This document shows positions 15,967 through 25,799 of a stretch of DNA of 64,000 nt, piece by piece. Numbering within the stretch: position 1 is the first letter of the stretch; the number at the start of each line of letters is the position of its first letter. The stretch is from an uncultured Roseiflexaceae bacterium (GTDB lineage: Bacteria > Chloroflexota > Chloroflexia > Chloroflexales > Roseiflexaceae), in assembly GCA_937974195.1 (NCBI GenBank), contig CALJIC010000253.1, forward strand, positions 1-64,000, in the 5' to 3' direction. The notes under the pieces are model-generated. The model made no database searches. It had not been told where the DNA came from and saw only the letters and a list, made by a program, of their open reading frames with translations. A program made the position numbers and the translations under genes.

Positions 15967-17517
15967 CTACAGCGGGATATTCCCGTGCTTGCGCGGCGGC
16001 AGGCTCTGGCGCTTGCTGCGGGCCAGGCGCAGCGCGCGCACCAGCGCCGGGCGCGTCTCGCGCGGCTCGATCACATCGTCCAGGTAGCCGCGCTCGGCGG
16101 CGATGTACGGGTTGGCGAAGCGGCGCTGGTAGTCCTCGGTGAGCTCGGCCAGCCGCGCCTCCGGGTCCGCGGCCTGCGCCAGCTCCTTGCGGAAGATGAT
16201 CTTGACTGCCGCGTCCACCCCCATAACCGCGATCTCGGCGGTCGGCCAGGCGAAGTTGAAGTCGGCGCGGATGTGCTTGGAGGCCATGACGTCGTAGGCG
16301 CCGCCGTAGGCCTTGCGGGTGATGACCGTCAGCTTCGGGACGGTGGCCTCGCAGTAGGCGTAGAGCAGCTTGGCGCCGTGGCGGATGATGCCGCCGTACT
16401 CCTGCTGGGTGCCCGGCAGGAAGCCGGGGACGTCCACGAAGGTGATGAGCGGGATGTTGAAGGCGTCGCAGAAGCGCACGAAGCGGGCCGCCTTGGTCGA
16501 CGAGGCGATGTCCAGCGTGCCGGCCAGGTGGGCGGGCTGGTTCGCCACCACCCCCACCGCCTGGCCGTCCAGCCGGGCGAAGCCGATGATGATGTTGCGG
16601 GCGTAGAGCGGCTGGATCTCGAAGAAGGTGCCGGCGTCCATCACCAGCTCGATCACCTCGTGCATGTCGTAGGGCTTGCGCGGGTTGTCGGGGATGATCG
16701 TCTGCAGCGCCTCCTCCATGCGCTCGGGGTCATCGGTGGGCGGGACGGCGGGCGGGTCCTCGAGGTTGTTGGAGGGCAGGTAGGAGAGCAGGATGCGCAG
16801 CTGCTCGAAGGCCTCGTCCTCGTCCTCGGCGGCGAGGTGCGCCACGCCGCTGCGGGTGTTATGGGTCAGCGCGCCGCCGAGCTCCTCGAAGCCCACCTCC
16901 TCGCCGGTCACGGTCTTGATCACGTCCGGCCCGGTGATGAACATCTGCGAGGTGCCCTTGACCATGAGGATGAAGTCGGTCATGGCCGGCGAGTAGACCG
17001 CGCCGCCGGCGCAGGGGCCGCAGATCAGCGAGAGCTGCGGGATCACGCCGGAGGCGAGCACGTTGCGGTAGAAGATCTCGGCGTAGCCCCCGAGGCTGAC
17101 CACGCCCTCCTGGATGCGCGCGCCGCCCGAGTCATTCAGCCCGATACAGGGCACGCCCATGCGCAGCGCCAGGTCCATCACCTTGCAGATCTTCTCGGCG
17201 AAGACCTCGCCGAGCGACCCGCCGAAGACGGTGAAGTCCTGCGAGAAGAGGCAGACCGGCCGGCCGTCGATCGTGCCGTGGCCGGTGATCACGCCGTCGC
17301 CGAGCGGGCGGTGGCGGTCCATGCCGAAGGCGGTGGCGCGGTGGACGGCGAAGGCGTCCAGCTCGACGAACGAGCCGGGGTCGAGCAGGCGCTCGATCCG
17401 CTCGCGGGCGGTGAGCTTGCCGCGCGCGTGCTGCTTCTCGGCCGCCTGCGGGTTGGTGGTGCGGGCCTGCTCGCGGCGGCGCCGGAGGTCCTCGATGCGT
17501 TCCTGGGTGGTTTTCAT
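15967..17517 (-). CDS. biotin-dependent acyl-CoA carboxylase, carboxyltransferase subunit
   Basis: A 516-aa carboxyltransferase of the PccB/MmdA family with two crotonase-like halves. The oxyanion glycines are visible in NDSGGARIQEG and GPCAGGAVYSPA (N half) and in VDVPGFLPGTQQE and RKAYGGAYDVM (C half). It would move CO2 between biotin and propionyl-CoA or a related acyl-CoA. Its own promoter (TATAAT, 17559-17564) separates it from the methylmalonyl-CoA mutase gene upstream, but the pairing suggests propionyl-CoA to succinyl-CoA conversion. No biotin carboxylase or BCCP gene is adjacent. A second homologue begins at the right end of the window. Confidence 0.92.
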   Translation of the reverse strand: MKTTQERIEDLRRRREQARTTNPQAAEKQHARGKLTARERIERLLDPGSFVELDAFAVHRATAFGMDRHRPLGDGVITGHGTIDGRPVCLFSQDFTVFGGSLGEVFAEKICKVMDLALRMGVPCIGLNDSGGARIQEGVVSLGGYAEIFYRNVLASGVIPQLSLICGPCAGGAVYSPAMTDFILMVKGTSQMFITGPDVIKTVTGEEVGFEELGGALTHNTRSGVAHLAAEDEDEAFEQLRILLSYLPSNNLEDPPAVPPTDDPERMEEALQTIIPDNPRKPYDMHEVIELVMDAGTFFEIQPLYARNIIIGFARLDGQAVGVVANQPAHLAGTLDIASSTKAARFVRFCDAFNIPLITFVDVPGFLPGTQQEYGGIIRHGAKLLYAYCEATVPKLTVITRKAYGGAYDVMASKHIRADFNFAWPTAEIAVMGVDAAVKIIFRKELAQAADPEARLAELTEDYQRRFANPYIAAERGYLDDVIEPRETRPALVRALRLARSKRQSLPPRKHGNIPL

Positions 17518-17558
17518 GCTCCTCGCGTGGTGCTTGCCGGGGCTGTGGCGCCGCGGCG

Positions 17559-17564
17559 ATTATA
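17559..17564 (-). promoter_or_regulatory. -10 box TATAAT for the carboxyltransferase gene
   Basis: Minus-strand TATAAT 41 nt before the ATG at 17517, within the gap after the mutase gene. It suggests that the carboxyltransferase can be transcribed separately from the mutase. Confidence 0.55.
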
Positions 17565-17736
17565 GCACGCTGGCGCGGCCGGGGCCGGGCGCCCGCCGGA
17601 CGGGCAGAGCGGGGCTTCGGCCGGGCGCTCCAACGGCGCAGGGCGTCGTTTCGCGCAAGCGTAGACAGCGGCGCTGAGGCTGGCCGCGAGGGGGAGGGGC
17701 GGGAAGGCGGCGCTGCCGGCGCCCCTCCCCCCGGCG

Positions 17737-19305
<1,569 letters not shown>

Positions 19306-19498
19306 GATAGGCTCTTCCTGCTGGCCGCCGGGCGGTGGTCCGGAAGGGTGCGGCGGCGGAGCGCTATGGCTCGGGCTCCTCGCGGGGCGCACCGGGCCGG
19401 CGGGCTATTGGAGTGGCCCGGAGTGTGGCGAGCGGCCGCTCGCGCGATGCGCCTCGCGGGGCCGGGGCGGCGCGGGTGCGCCGCCCGCGGCGCCCGGC

Positions 19499-20248
19499 CT
19501 ACGAGTCCTCGTCCTCCTGCGGCCCGCCCTTGATCGTCTCGGGCGTGTCGATCCAGCCGCGGCGCAGCGCGTACAGCACCGCCTGCGTCCGGTCGTTCAG
19601 CGAGAGCTTGCGCAGGATGGACGAGATATGGTTCTTGACCGTCTGGGTGCTGATGCCGAGCGTCTCGGCGATCTCGCGGTTGCTGCCGCCGGCGGCGATG
19701 CGCTCCAGCACCTCAATCTCCCGGTCGCTCAGCGGCGTGAAGAGCGGGAAGTCGGCATCCGGCAGCGCCGAGACGTCCTGCGGCAGGTTGCGGAACTGCG
19801 AGAGGACGCGGCTGGCGACCTTCGGCTCGTCCAGCACGACGTCGTTGATCACGTACTCGCCGCGCGCCACGCGCCTGAGGACATCGGCCAGGTCCTTGGG
19901 GTTGATGTCCTTGGAGCGGTAGGCCGCCGCGCCGGCGCGGAGCGCGTTGAACGCCTGGTCGTCGCTCTCGTAGATGCTGAGCATCACCACGCCGACGTTC
20001 GGGTAGGAGTGGCGCAGCTGGCGCGTCAGCTCGAGGCCGCTCATGCCGGGCAGGTTGAGATCCACCAGCACCGCGTTCGGCTCCTGGTTGGGCGGGGCCG
20101 ACTCGATCCACTGGAGCGCCTCCTCGCCGGACGAGGCCTCGGCGACGACGGTGATGTCGTCGTGGACCGAGAGCGCCGCGCGCACTCCCTGGCGGAACAG
20201 CGGATGGTCGTCCACGATCAAGAGCTTCACGGAAAGGTTGGGGGGCAC
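19499..20248 (-). CDS. NarL/LuxR-type response regulator
   Basis: A 249-aa response regulator. The receiver domain has the acidic pair D13/D14 in IVDDH, phospho-acceptor Asp63 in LVDLNLPG, and Lys113 in YRSKDI. The LuxR-type HTH is at the C-terminus: LSDREIEVLERIAAGGSNREIAETLGI then TVKNHISSILRKL. It starts with GTG 20248 preceded by AAGGAAAGGAG inside the maf gene, overlapping maf by 22 nt, so the two are coupled. No histidine kinase is adjacent. The soluble kinase at 11181 is one possible partner, which is only a guess. Confidence 0.92.
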   Translation of the reverse strand: MPPNLSVKLLIVDDHPLFRQGVRAALSVHDDITVVAEASSGEEALQWIESAPPNQEPNAVLVDLNLPGMSGLELTRQLRHSYPNVGVVMLSIYESDDQAFNALRAGAAAYRSKDINPKDLADVLRRVARGEYVINDVVLDEPKVASRVLSQFRNLPQDVSALPDADFPLFTPLSDREIEVLERIAAGGSNREIAETLGISTQTVKNHISSILRKLSLNDRTQAVLYALRRGWIDTPETIKGGPQEDEDS

Positions 20249-20988
20249 GGCAGCGGCTCCTTTCCTTGCGCGGATAGCCAGCTGTAGTAGGCTGCGGCCG
20301 GGTCGGCTAGGCCGGTCACGCCGGCGGCCTCCAGCAGGCGATGCAGCGCGACGAGCGGCAGGCCGACGACGTTGGTGTAGCTGCCCGAGACCGAGCGCAC
20401 CAGCCGGCCGCCCAGCCCCTGAATGCCGTAGGCGCCGGCCTTGTCGAGCGGCTCGCCGGTGGCGACGTAGGCGGCGATCTCCGCGTCGGTCAGGTCGGCC
20501 ACCGTGACGTCGCTCGCGACCAGGTCCAGGGAGGCCGACCAGCGGCCATAGACTACGAATGTCGGACCGCCGGCCTGGGGCGCGCGGGTGCCCTCATCTG
20601 CCGGCCGGAGCACGCACAGCCCGGTGTACACCCGGTGCGTGCGCCCGGAGAGGCGGCGCAGCATCCGGCGCGCGTCGTCCGCGTCGGCTGGCTTGTTGAG
20701 CACCTCGCCGTCGAGCACGACGATCGTATCTGCGCCGATGATAACACTATCGGGCGCATCGGCGCAAGCAGCGTCGGCCTTGCGCCAGGCGCGCAGCGTC
20801 GGGTGGTCGGCGAGCGGCAGATCGAGCGGCGGAAGGGCCGCGGCCAGCCGGGAGGGCGGCGGGTGCTCCTGCTCCTCGGCGTCGTTCGAGACGGCCCCGA
20901 ACGAGACTCCGAGGTAGCGTAGCAGCTCACGGCGGCGCGGGGAGCCGGAGGCGAGCAGGATCGGAGTGCGCTGTTGCTGCTGGTCCAT
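20227..20988 (-). CDS. maf: Maf-like nucleotide pyrophosphatase
   Basis: A 253-aa Maf/YhdE-type protein that hydrolyses non-canonical nucleoside triphosphates (in the family dTTP/UTP or modified nucleotides). The N-terminal motif ILLASGSPRRRELL is typical, followed by IGADTIVVLDGEVLNKP, SGRTHRVYTGL, and EPLDKAGAYGIQG. It is longer than the usual ~195 aa because of inserts around residues 35-65 (EQEHPPPS) and near APQAGG. ATG 20988 was chosen over an in-frame ATG 24 nt upstream because it begins close to the family N-terminus. Its 3' end overlaps the response regulator start. Confidence 0.9.
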   Translation of the reverse strand: MDQQQQRTPILLASGSPRRRELLRYLGVSFGAVSNDAEEQEHPPPSRLAAALPPLDLPLADHPTLRAWRKADAACADAPDSVIIGADTIVVLDGEVLNKPADADDARRMLRRLSGRTHRVYTGLCVLRPADEGTRAPQAGGPTFVVYGRWSASLDLVASDVTVADLTDAEIAAYVATGEPLDKAGAYGIQGLGGRLVRSVSGSYTNVVGLPLVALHRLLEAAGVTGLADPAAAYYSWLSAQGKEPLPCPPTFP

Positions 20989-21091
20989 TCGTTCGTCGCA
21001 GGTGGGCGGCATGCGGCGGCCGCACTTCGGCCCGCGCCCGCTGCGCCCGACCCGCTATGGTAGCACGAAGCGCGCCCGCGGGCGACAGCGG

Positions 21092-22303
21092 CTAGCGCAC
21101 CGCCTCCGCGAAGCGCCGCATGCCCTCGATGATCTGCTCTTTGCTCGTGGCGTAGGAGAGCCGGAGGAAGCCCGGCGCGCCGAAGGCCGAGCCGGGGACG
21201 ACGCCGATGTGCGCGGCGTCCAGCAGATAGTCCGCCAGCTCGTCGTCGCTCGCGCACGTGCGCCCCTCGGGGCCGAGCGGGCGGCCGAGCAGGCCCGTGA
21301 TGCGCGGGAAGGCGTAGAACGCCCCGTCCGGCATATCCACCTCGACGCCGGGGATGGCGCGCAGGAGGCCGACGATCGTATCGCGGCGCTCGCGGAACGC
21401 CGCGACCATGCGCGCCACCTCCGCGCCGATGTCGGCCGACCCGTCGTAGGCGGGCAGCACCGCGGCCTGCGAGATCGAGGCGGTGTGGGTGGTGGAGTGG
21501 CTCTGGATGGCCTTGAGCGCCTCGATCACATCCTGCGGGCCGGCGACGTACCCCAGGCGCCAGCCGGTCATGGCGAAGGCCTTGGAGGCGCCGTTGATCA
21601 CCAGCGTGCGGTCGGCCAGGTCGGGGGCGACGCGCAGCCAGCGGGCGTAGGGGCCGTAGACGATCGCGTCGTAGATCTCGTCGGCGATCACGAACGCGCG
21701 GCTGGGGCGCAGCACCTCGGCGAGCGCGCGCAGCTCATCGGCGGTGTAGACAGCGCCGGTGGGGTTGGAGGGCGAGTTGAGCACGATGGCGCGGGTGCGC
21801 GGCGTGAGGGCCGCCTCCAGCTGGGCGGGGGTGATCTTGAAGCGCGTCTCGGGGCCGGCCGGGACGATCACCGGCGTGGCGCCGGCGATGCGCGCCTGGT
21901 CGACGTAGCTGACCCAGTAGGGCGCGGGGACGATGACCTCGTCGCCCTCGTCGCACAGCGCGAGGAAGGCCAGGAACAGGGCCTCCTTGGCGCCGGCGGT
22001 GGCCGAGACCTGCGCGGCGGTGAACGGCAGGCCGGTGTCCTCGCTGACGCGGCGGGCGATGGCCGCGCGCAGCTCGGCCGGGCCGCCGACGGGCGTGTAG
22101 CGGGTCTGGTTCTGCTCGATGGCGGCGATCCCCGCGGCCTTGAGCGCCGCCGGCGTCGGGAAGTCCGGCTCGCCCTGGCCGAACGAGATCACGTCGATGC
22201 CGCGGGCGCGCATCTGCGCGATGCGGCCGCCGAGGCCGACGGTGGCGGAGGGGCTGAGGTGATCGAGACGGCGGCTGACCCGCCGGGATGGTGCGTCGCT
22301 CAC
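21092..22303 (-). CDS. class I/II PLP aminotransferase (aspartate type)
   Basis: A 403-aa fold-type I aminotransferase of the aspartate transaminase Ib group. Visible features: FGQGEPDFPTP near the N-terminus, PSNPTGAVY, DEIYDAIVY, and the PLP lysine in NGASKAFAMTGWRLGY. The ending FLRLSYATS contains the carboxylate-binding Arg. It probably moves amino groups between aspartate and 2-oxoglutarate, but some members also use prephenate. A minus-strand TATAAT (22339-22344) is 35 nt upstream. Confidence 0.92.
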   Translation of the reverse strand: MSDAPSRRVSRRLDHLSPSATVGLGGRIAQMRARGIDVISFGQGEPDFPTPAALKAAGIAAIEQNQTRYTPVGGPAELRAAIARRVSEDTGLPFTAAQVSATAGAKEALFLAFLALCDEGDEVIVPAPYWVSYVDQARIAGATPVIVPAGPETRFKITPAQLEAALTPRTRAIVLNSPSNPTGAVYTADELRALAEVLRPSRAFVIADEIYDAIVYGPYARWLRVAPDLADRTLVINGASKAFAMTGWRLGYVAGPQDVIEALKAIQSHSTTHTASISQAAVLPAYDGSADIGAEVARMVAAFRERRDTIVGLLRAIPGVEVDMPDGAFYAFPRITGLLGRPLGPEGRTCASDDELADYLLDAAHIGVVPGSAFGAPGFLRLSYATSKEQIIEGMRRFAEAVR

Positions 22304-22338
22304 GGTGCGTGCTCCGGGCTCAGTGGGTACGACGGGGA

Positions 22339-22344
22339 ATTATA
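22339..22344 (-). promoter_or_regulatory. -10 box TATAAT for the aminotransferase gene
   Basis: Minus-strand TATAAT directly beside the 55-bp tandem repeat; the -35 position would fall inside the repeat. Confidence 0.5.
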
Positions 22345-22347
22345 GCC

Positions 22348-22457
22348 GATCCACGGAGGGCACAGAGGGCACGGAGAGAGAGCCGCGGAGGGCACGGAGG
22401 GCGATCCACGGAGGGCACGGAGGGCACGGAGAGAGAGCCGCGGAGGGCACGGAGGGC
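22348..22457. repeat. two 55-bp tandem units of the CACGGAGGG family
   Basis: Units at 22348-22402 and 22403-22457 differ at one base (A/G at 22364). Each starts GATCCACGGAGGGCAC and contains several GGGCACGGA words plus GAGAGAGCCGCGG. The same word family recurs at 24067-24120, 24952-25020 and 45240-45270, always in gaps. Confidence 0.75.
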
Positions 22458-22471
22458 GTGGTGCGCGGAGA

Positions 22472-23011
22472 TCAATCGGCGTAGATGCCCTTGCCGGCGT
22501 GGAGGAGGGCGGTGAGCTCGGCGAGGGTCAGGCAGGGGCCGCTGTTCTCGGTGTCGTCGCTCCAGCAGCCCCAGAAGCCCTGCCGGTCCACCCGCCAGAA
22601 GGCCCGGCCGAGGTAGTGGCCGGTGCGCGGGTCGTTCATGACCACGCTGTCGCGGATGCTGGAGAGGGCGGCGCGCGGCGGGCCGTAGACCACGATCCCG
22701 TCCGAGCGGGACTGGCGGGGGTAGCGCTCCGGGCGCACCCGCTCGGTCAGCCGCGGGTACCAGTAGTCGCGCGGGCGCGTGACGAGCGGCAGCGGCAGCT
22801 CGAGCGCCTCGAAGATCAGCATCGGCGGCTCGGCGGGCGGCCGCTCCACGGTCAGGCCGCTGTAGTCGGCGGCGATTATGAGGCTGGCTCGTAGCGCGTA
22901 GGCGCGCGGGGCGGCCACGCCGCTCACGAGCTCGACGATCGCGGCGCGCACCGGCTCAGGCTGGCCCCACATCAGGGCCTGGGCGGTCGGCAGGTAGAGC
23001 AGCGCTTCCAT
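22472..23011 (-). CDS. hypothetical protein, 179 aa
   Basis: A 179-aa soluble protein I do not recognise. It starts at ATG 23011 behind GGAGCTGCT. The sequence is rich in aromatic residues near the end: YLGRAFWRVDRQGFWGCWSDDTENSGPCLTL, with two Cys. The middle carries LPLVTRPRDYWYPRLTERVRPERYP. No signal peptide or membrane helix is visible. It is divergent from the threonine dehydratase gene and shares a palindromic promoter region with it (23050-23064). Codon use matches its neighbours. Confidence 0.7.
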   Translation of the reverse strand: MEALLYLPTAQALMWGQPEPVRAAIVELVSGVAAPRAYALRASLIIAADYSGLTVERPPAEPPMLIFEALELPLPLVTRPRDYWYPRLTERVRPERYPRQSRSDGIVVYGPPRAALSSIRDSVVMNDPRTGHYLGRAFWRVDRQGFWGCWSDDTENSGPCLTLAELTALLHAGKGIYAD

Positions 23012-23049
23012 AGCAGCTCCGCAGTGGTGGTACGTGCGCGCATCCTCTC

Positions 23050-23064
23050 GTGCTATAGTAGCAC
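23050..23064. promoter_or_regulatory. palindromic divergent promoter GTGCTA-TAG-TAGCAC
   Basis: Perfect 6-bp arms GTGCTA/TAGCAC around TAG. On the plus strand it contains the -10-like TATAGT (23054-23059), 53 nt before the dehydratase ATG. It could be a promoter core or an operator between the two divergent genes. Confidence 0.4.
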
Positions 23065-23112
23065 CGCTGTCGGCAGAATGCGAGGGGTACACAAGTACCG
23101 GAGTTTGAGTTT

Positions 23113-24066
23113 ATGCGCCTGCTCGTCGAGGAGATCACGCGCGCGGAGGCGCGCATCCGCCCGCACATCCGCGAGACGCCGCTGGCCGAGTCGCTGGCGT
23201 TGGGGGAGCTCGCCGGGGGCACGGCGCTGGTCAAGCTGGAGAACCTGCAGCACACCGGCTCGTTCAAGGTGCGCGGGGCGCTCAGCGCGCTGCTCGGCCT
23301 CAGCCCCGCCGAGCGCAGCCGCGGGGTCGTGGCGGCGTCGTCGGGGAACCACGGCGCGGCGCTGGCGTTCGGGGCGCGGGCGCTGGGGGCGCAGGCGCTG
23401 GTGTTCGTGCCGGAGGACGCCTCGCCGGTCAAGGTGGCGGCGATGCGGCGGCTGGGCGCGCAGGTGCGGCACCACGGCGCCGACACCGTCGAGGCGGAGG
23501 TGCAGGCCCGGGCGTACGCGGAGGCGCACGGGCTGCCGTACATCTCGCCGTACAACGACCGGCTGGTGGTGGCCGGGCAGGGGACGGTGGGCGTCGAGAT
23601 CGCGCGCCAGGCGGGGCGGCTGGACGCCCTGATCGTGGCGGTGGGCGGCGGCGGGCTGATCGCCGGGACGGCTGCGTACCTGCGCTCGGTCTGGCCGGAC
23701 CTGCTGGTGATCGGGGCGCAGCCGGAGCGCTCGGCGGTGATGAGCGAGTCGGCGCGCGCCGGGCGGATCGTCGAGCTGCCCTCGCTGCCGACGCTGTCCG
23801 ACGGGACGGCGGGCGGGATCGAGCCGGGCGCGATCACCTTCGAGCTGTGCCGCGAGCTCGTGGACGAGTACGCGCTGGTGTCCGAGGAGGAGATCGCGGC
23901 GGCGATGCGGCTGTTCATCGAGGAGGAGCACATGCTGATCGAGGGCGCCGCCGGCGTGGCGGTGGCGGCCTACCTCAAGCTCGCCGGGCGCCTGCGCGGC
24001 AAGACGACGGGCGTTGTGATCTGCGGGGCGAACGTGAGCCCGGCGGTGCTGAAGTCGGTCCTCTGA
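23113..24066 (+). CDS. threonine/serine dehydratase-like PLP enzyme
   Basis: A 317-aa fold-type II PLP enzyme of the threonine ammonia-lyase/serine racemase group. The PLP lysine is in HTGSFKVRGAL, the Asn-containing loop is SSGNHGAALA, and the phosphate-binding loop is VGGGGLIAGTA. It lacks a C-terminal ACT regulatory domain, so it resembles a catabolic rather than an isoleucine-feedback-regulated enzyme. The reaction is probably threonine to 2-oxobutyrate and ammonia, which would feed propionyl-CoA. A strong hairpin with a T-rich tail follows (24113-24148). Confidence 0.9.
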   Translation: MRLLVEEITRAEARIRPHIRETPLAESLALGELAGGTALVKLENLQHTGSFKVRGALSALLGLSPAERSRGVVAASSGNHGAALAFGARALGAQALVFVPEDASPVKVAAMRRLGAQVRHHGADTVEAEVQARAYAEAHGLPYISPYNDRLVVAGQGTVGVEIARQAGRLDALIVAVGGGGLIAGTAAYLRSVWPDLLVIGAQPERSAVMSESARAGRIVELPSLPTLSDGTAGGIEPGAITFELCRELVDEYALVSEEEIAAAMRLFIEEEHMLIEGAAGVAVAAYLKLAGRLRGKTTGVVICGANVSPAVLKSVL

Positions 24067-24112
24067 ATCCACGGAGGGCACGGAGGGCACGGAGGACGAT
24101 CCACGGAGGGCA
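24067..24112. repeat. CACGGAGGG repeat run after the dehydratase gene
   Basis: Starts at the stop codon with ATCCACGGAGGGCACGGAGG and repeats GGGCACGGA words, with a second ATCCACGGAGGG near 24099. It runs directly into the terminator hairpin at 24113. Confidence 0.7.
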
Positions 24113-24148
24113 CGGAGGGGCGCAGCACGCTGCGCCCCTCCGTTGTTT
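24113..24148 (+). terminator. hairpin terminator after the dehydratase gene
   Basis: A 13-bp perfect stem CGGAGGGGCGCAG (24113-24125), loop CACG, CTGCGCCCCTCCG (24130-24142) is followed by TTGTTT. This has the form of a rho-independent terminator on the plus strand. The core GCGCAG-CACG-CTGCGC recurs at 45229-45242. Confidence 0.7.
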
Positions 24149-24157
24149 CGCGCTGTT

Positions 24158-24928
24158 TTACGTCGTTCCGTGCTCGGCGATGTAGGAGGCGACCTCGGCC
24201 ACCGGGGCCACCCAGATCGCGTCGCGGCGGGCTACGAGGTGGTCCAGCAGCTCGGCGAAGTCGGTGGTGGCGACGGGCAGGTGGCCCTCGTTGATGCCGT
24301 GGAAGGTGAAGATGCCCCAGCGCCCGGCTGAGACGCAGCGCTCGACGAGGCCGATCAGCGCGGCGCCGCTCTGGCGCTCGGCGGGCCAGGAGGAGAGGTG
24401 GTGCAGGTCGCAGAAGCGCGGGTCGTTGGCGAGGTCGCCGCGGGCGCGCCCGGCCACGAAGTGGCGCGCGATCAGCGGGACGTAGGAGGTGCGCCCCTCG
24501 CCGCGGCCCACGGCCGTCTCGTAGCAGGGGTAGGCGAACGAGGTCCGCTCCTGTGCGGGGAAGGCGGCCGCGATGCGGCGCTGCGCCTCGAGCACGTCGG
24601 CCTCGATGCGCTCCAGCGTCCACGTGATCAGGTTCGAGTCCGTCACGCCCCACTCGGTGTCGAGGTCGATGTTGAGCGAGCAGGGGTGGCGCAGCGAGTG
24701 GTTGCCGATCTCGTTGCCGGCCTCGGCCACCGGCTGCCAGAGCGCCAGGAACTCGCGCCACGGCATGCTCTGGCGCGGGTCGTCCTCGCTGCCGCGGGGG
24801 TTCAGGTAGAAGGTGCCGCGCAGCCCGCGCTCGCGCATCGCCGGGAACGCAGCCATCAGCTGCGAGCCCATGCCATCGTCGAAGGTGAGCGACACGGCGG
24901 CGGCACAGCCGTTCGGCCAGCTGAACAT
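24158..24928 (-). CDS. polysaccharide deacetylase (NodB domain)
   Basis: A 256-aa carbohydrate esterase of the CE4/NodB superfamily. The metal motif begins SLTFDDGMGSQ and continues with GNEIGNHSLRHPCSLN, where the two His would bind metal. No signal peptide is seen: the protein starts MFSWPNGCAAAVSLTFDD. It would remove N-acetyl groups from a glycan, or act on a related amide, but the substrate is unknown. Start ATG 24928 is preceded by AGAGGTG. It is followed on the same strand, upstream, by a sugar isomerase-like gene across a repeat. Confidence 0.88.
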   Translation of the reverse strand: MFSWPNGCAAAVSLTFDDGMGSQLMAAFPAMRERGLRGTFYLNPRGSEDDPRQSMPWREFLALWQPVAEAGNEIGNHSLRHPCSLNIDLDTEWGVTDSNLITWTLERIEADVLEAQRRIAAAFPAQERTSFAYPCYETAVGRGEGRTSYVPLIARHFVAGRARGDLANDPRFCDLHHLSSWPAERQSGAALIGLVERCVSAGRWGIFTFHGINEGHLPVATTDFAELLDHLVARRDAIWVAPVAEVASYIAEHGTT

Positions 24929-24951
24929 CAGGCACCTCTTTTTACGATCCA

Positions 24952-25020
24952 CGGAGAGCACGGAGGGCACGGAGGGCTCCGTGTTCCTCCGTGCCCTCCG
25001 TGTTCCTCCGTGCCCTCCGC
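24952..25020. repeat. CACGGAGGG repeat folded as a 17-bp hairpin
   Basis: Perfect 17-nt arms CACGGAGGGCACGGAGG (24959-24975) and CCTCCGTGCCCTCCGTG (24986-25002) flank a 10-nt loop. Here the tandem repeat family is present in both orientations, so it can fold. It lies between the deacetylase and isomerase genes, both minus strand. Confidence 0.75.
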
Positions 25021-25025
25021 GTCCC

Positions 25026-25778
25026 CTACTTGCCCATGGCCCTGAGCGCCTGGAGGCAGCGGTCGACGCACTCCAGCGGCGGGTAGGCGTAGCTCTCCTG
25101 CTCGACGATGTACCACTCGGTCCCGCCGACGGACTCGCACAGCTCGAAGATCGTCTGCCAGGGCACGTCGCCCTCGCCGATCAGGGCCTTGTCGTTGGTG
25201 GCGGAGTGCTCCTTGAGGTGGACGGTGGTAGCGCGGCCGGGGTAGCGGCGGATGAAGGGCGCGGCCTCGGCGCCGGCCTCGAGCGCGTTGCCGGTGTCGA
25301 ACTGCATGATCACCTCGGGCCGCGTGTTGCCGAAGAACGTGTCCCACGGCAGCTCGCCGTCCAGCTCGTGGAACTCGATGGCGTGGTTGTGGTAGCCGGT
25401 GCGCATGCCGTGCGGCGCCAGGCGCTCGGCGATGTCGTTCATGATGCGCGCGGTCTCCAGCCAGGCGGCGCGCGAGCTGCGGCGCTCGGGGGGCAGGCCG
25501 GGGACGATCAGGTAGCGGTTGCCGAGCGTGCGGTGGAACTCGACGCTGCGCTCCAGCTCGTCGCCGAGCAGGGAGTCGAGCGGCACGTGGGCGCCGGCGA
25601 CCTTGAGGCCGAACTCGTCCAGCATCTGCCGCAGCGCCGGGGCGTCGTAGCCGTAGTAGCCGGCGAACTCGACGCCCTCGTAGCCCATGCGGGCGACGGC
25701 GCGCAGGACGCCCGGCAGGTCGCGGGCGCAGTCCTCGCGCACCGAGTAGAGCTGGAGTGCGATGGGGATGCGTGCCAT
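25026..25778 (-). CDS. sugar phosphate isomerase/epimerase-family TIM barrel protein
   Basis: A 250-aa xylose-isomerase-like TIM barrel (AP endonuclease family 2 fold). Typical segments are ALQLYSVREDCARDLPGVLRAVARMGYEGVEF at the N-terminus, YHNHAIEF, MQFDTGNALEAG and VHLKEHS, supplying Glu, His and Asp metal ligands, and a final EQESY. Members isomerise or epimerise ketoses and keto-inositols; the substrate is not specified. Start ATG 25778 follows AGAAAGGCAGC. It is in line with, and downstream of, the GNAT gene. Confidence 0.85.
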   Translation of the reverse strand: MARIPIALQLYSVREDCARDLPGVLRAVARMGYEGVEFAGYYGYDAPALRQMLDEFGLKVAGAHVPLDSLLGDELERSVEFHRTLGNRYLIVPGLPPERRSSRAAWLETARIMNDIAERLAPHGMRTGYHNHAIEFHELDGELPWDTFFGNTRPEVIMQFDTGNALEAGAEAAPFIRRYPGRATTVHLKEHSATNDKALIGEGDVPWQTIFELCESVGGTEWYIVEQESYAYPPLECVDRCLQALRAMGK

Positions 25779-25799
25779 GGGTGCTGCCTTTCTACAGTA

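Noticed and set aside
19306..19498. Cobalamin riboswitch upstream of the mutase gene
   Set aside because: I looked for a B12-box-like segment in this gap, which would fit the B12-dependent enzyme, and did not find one.
22348..22457. Tandem 55-bp units as a CRISPR array
   Set aside because: Only two near-identical units with no spacers, no leader and no cas genes; the words recur as a general gap repeat.
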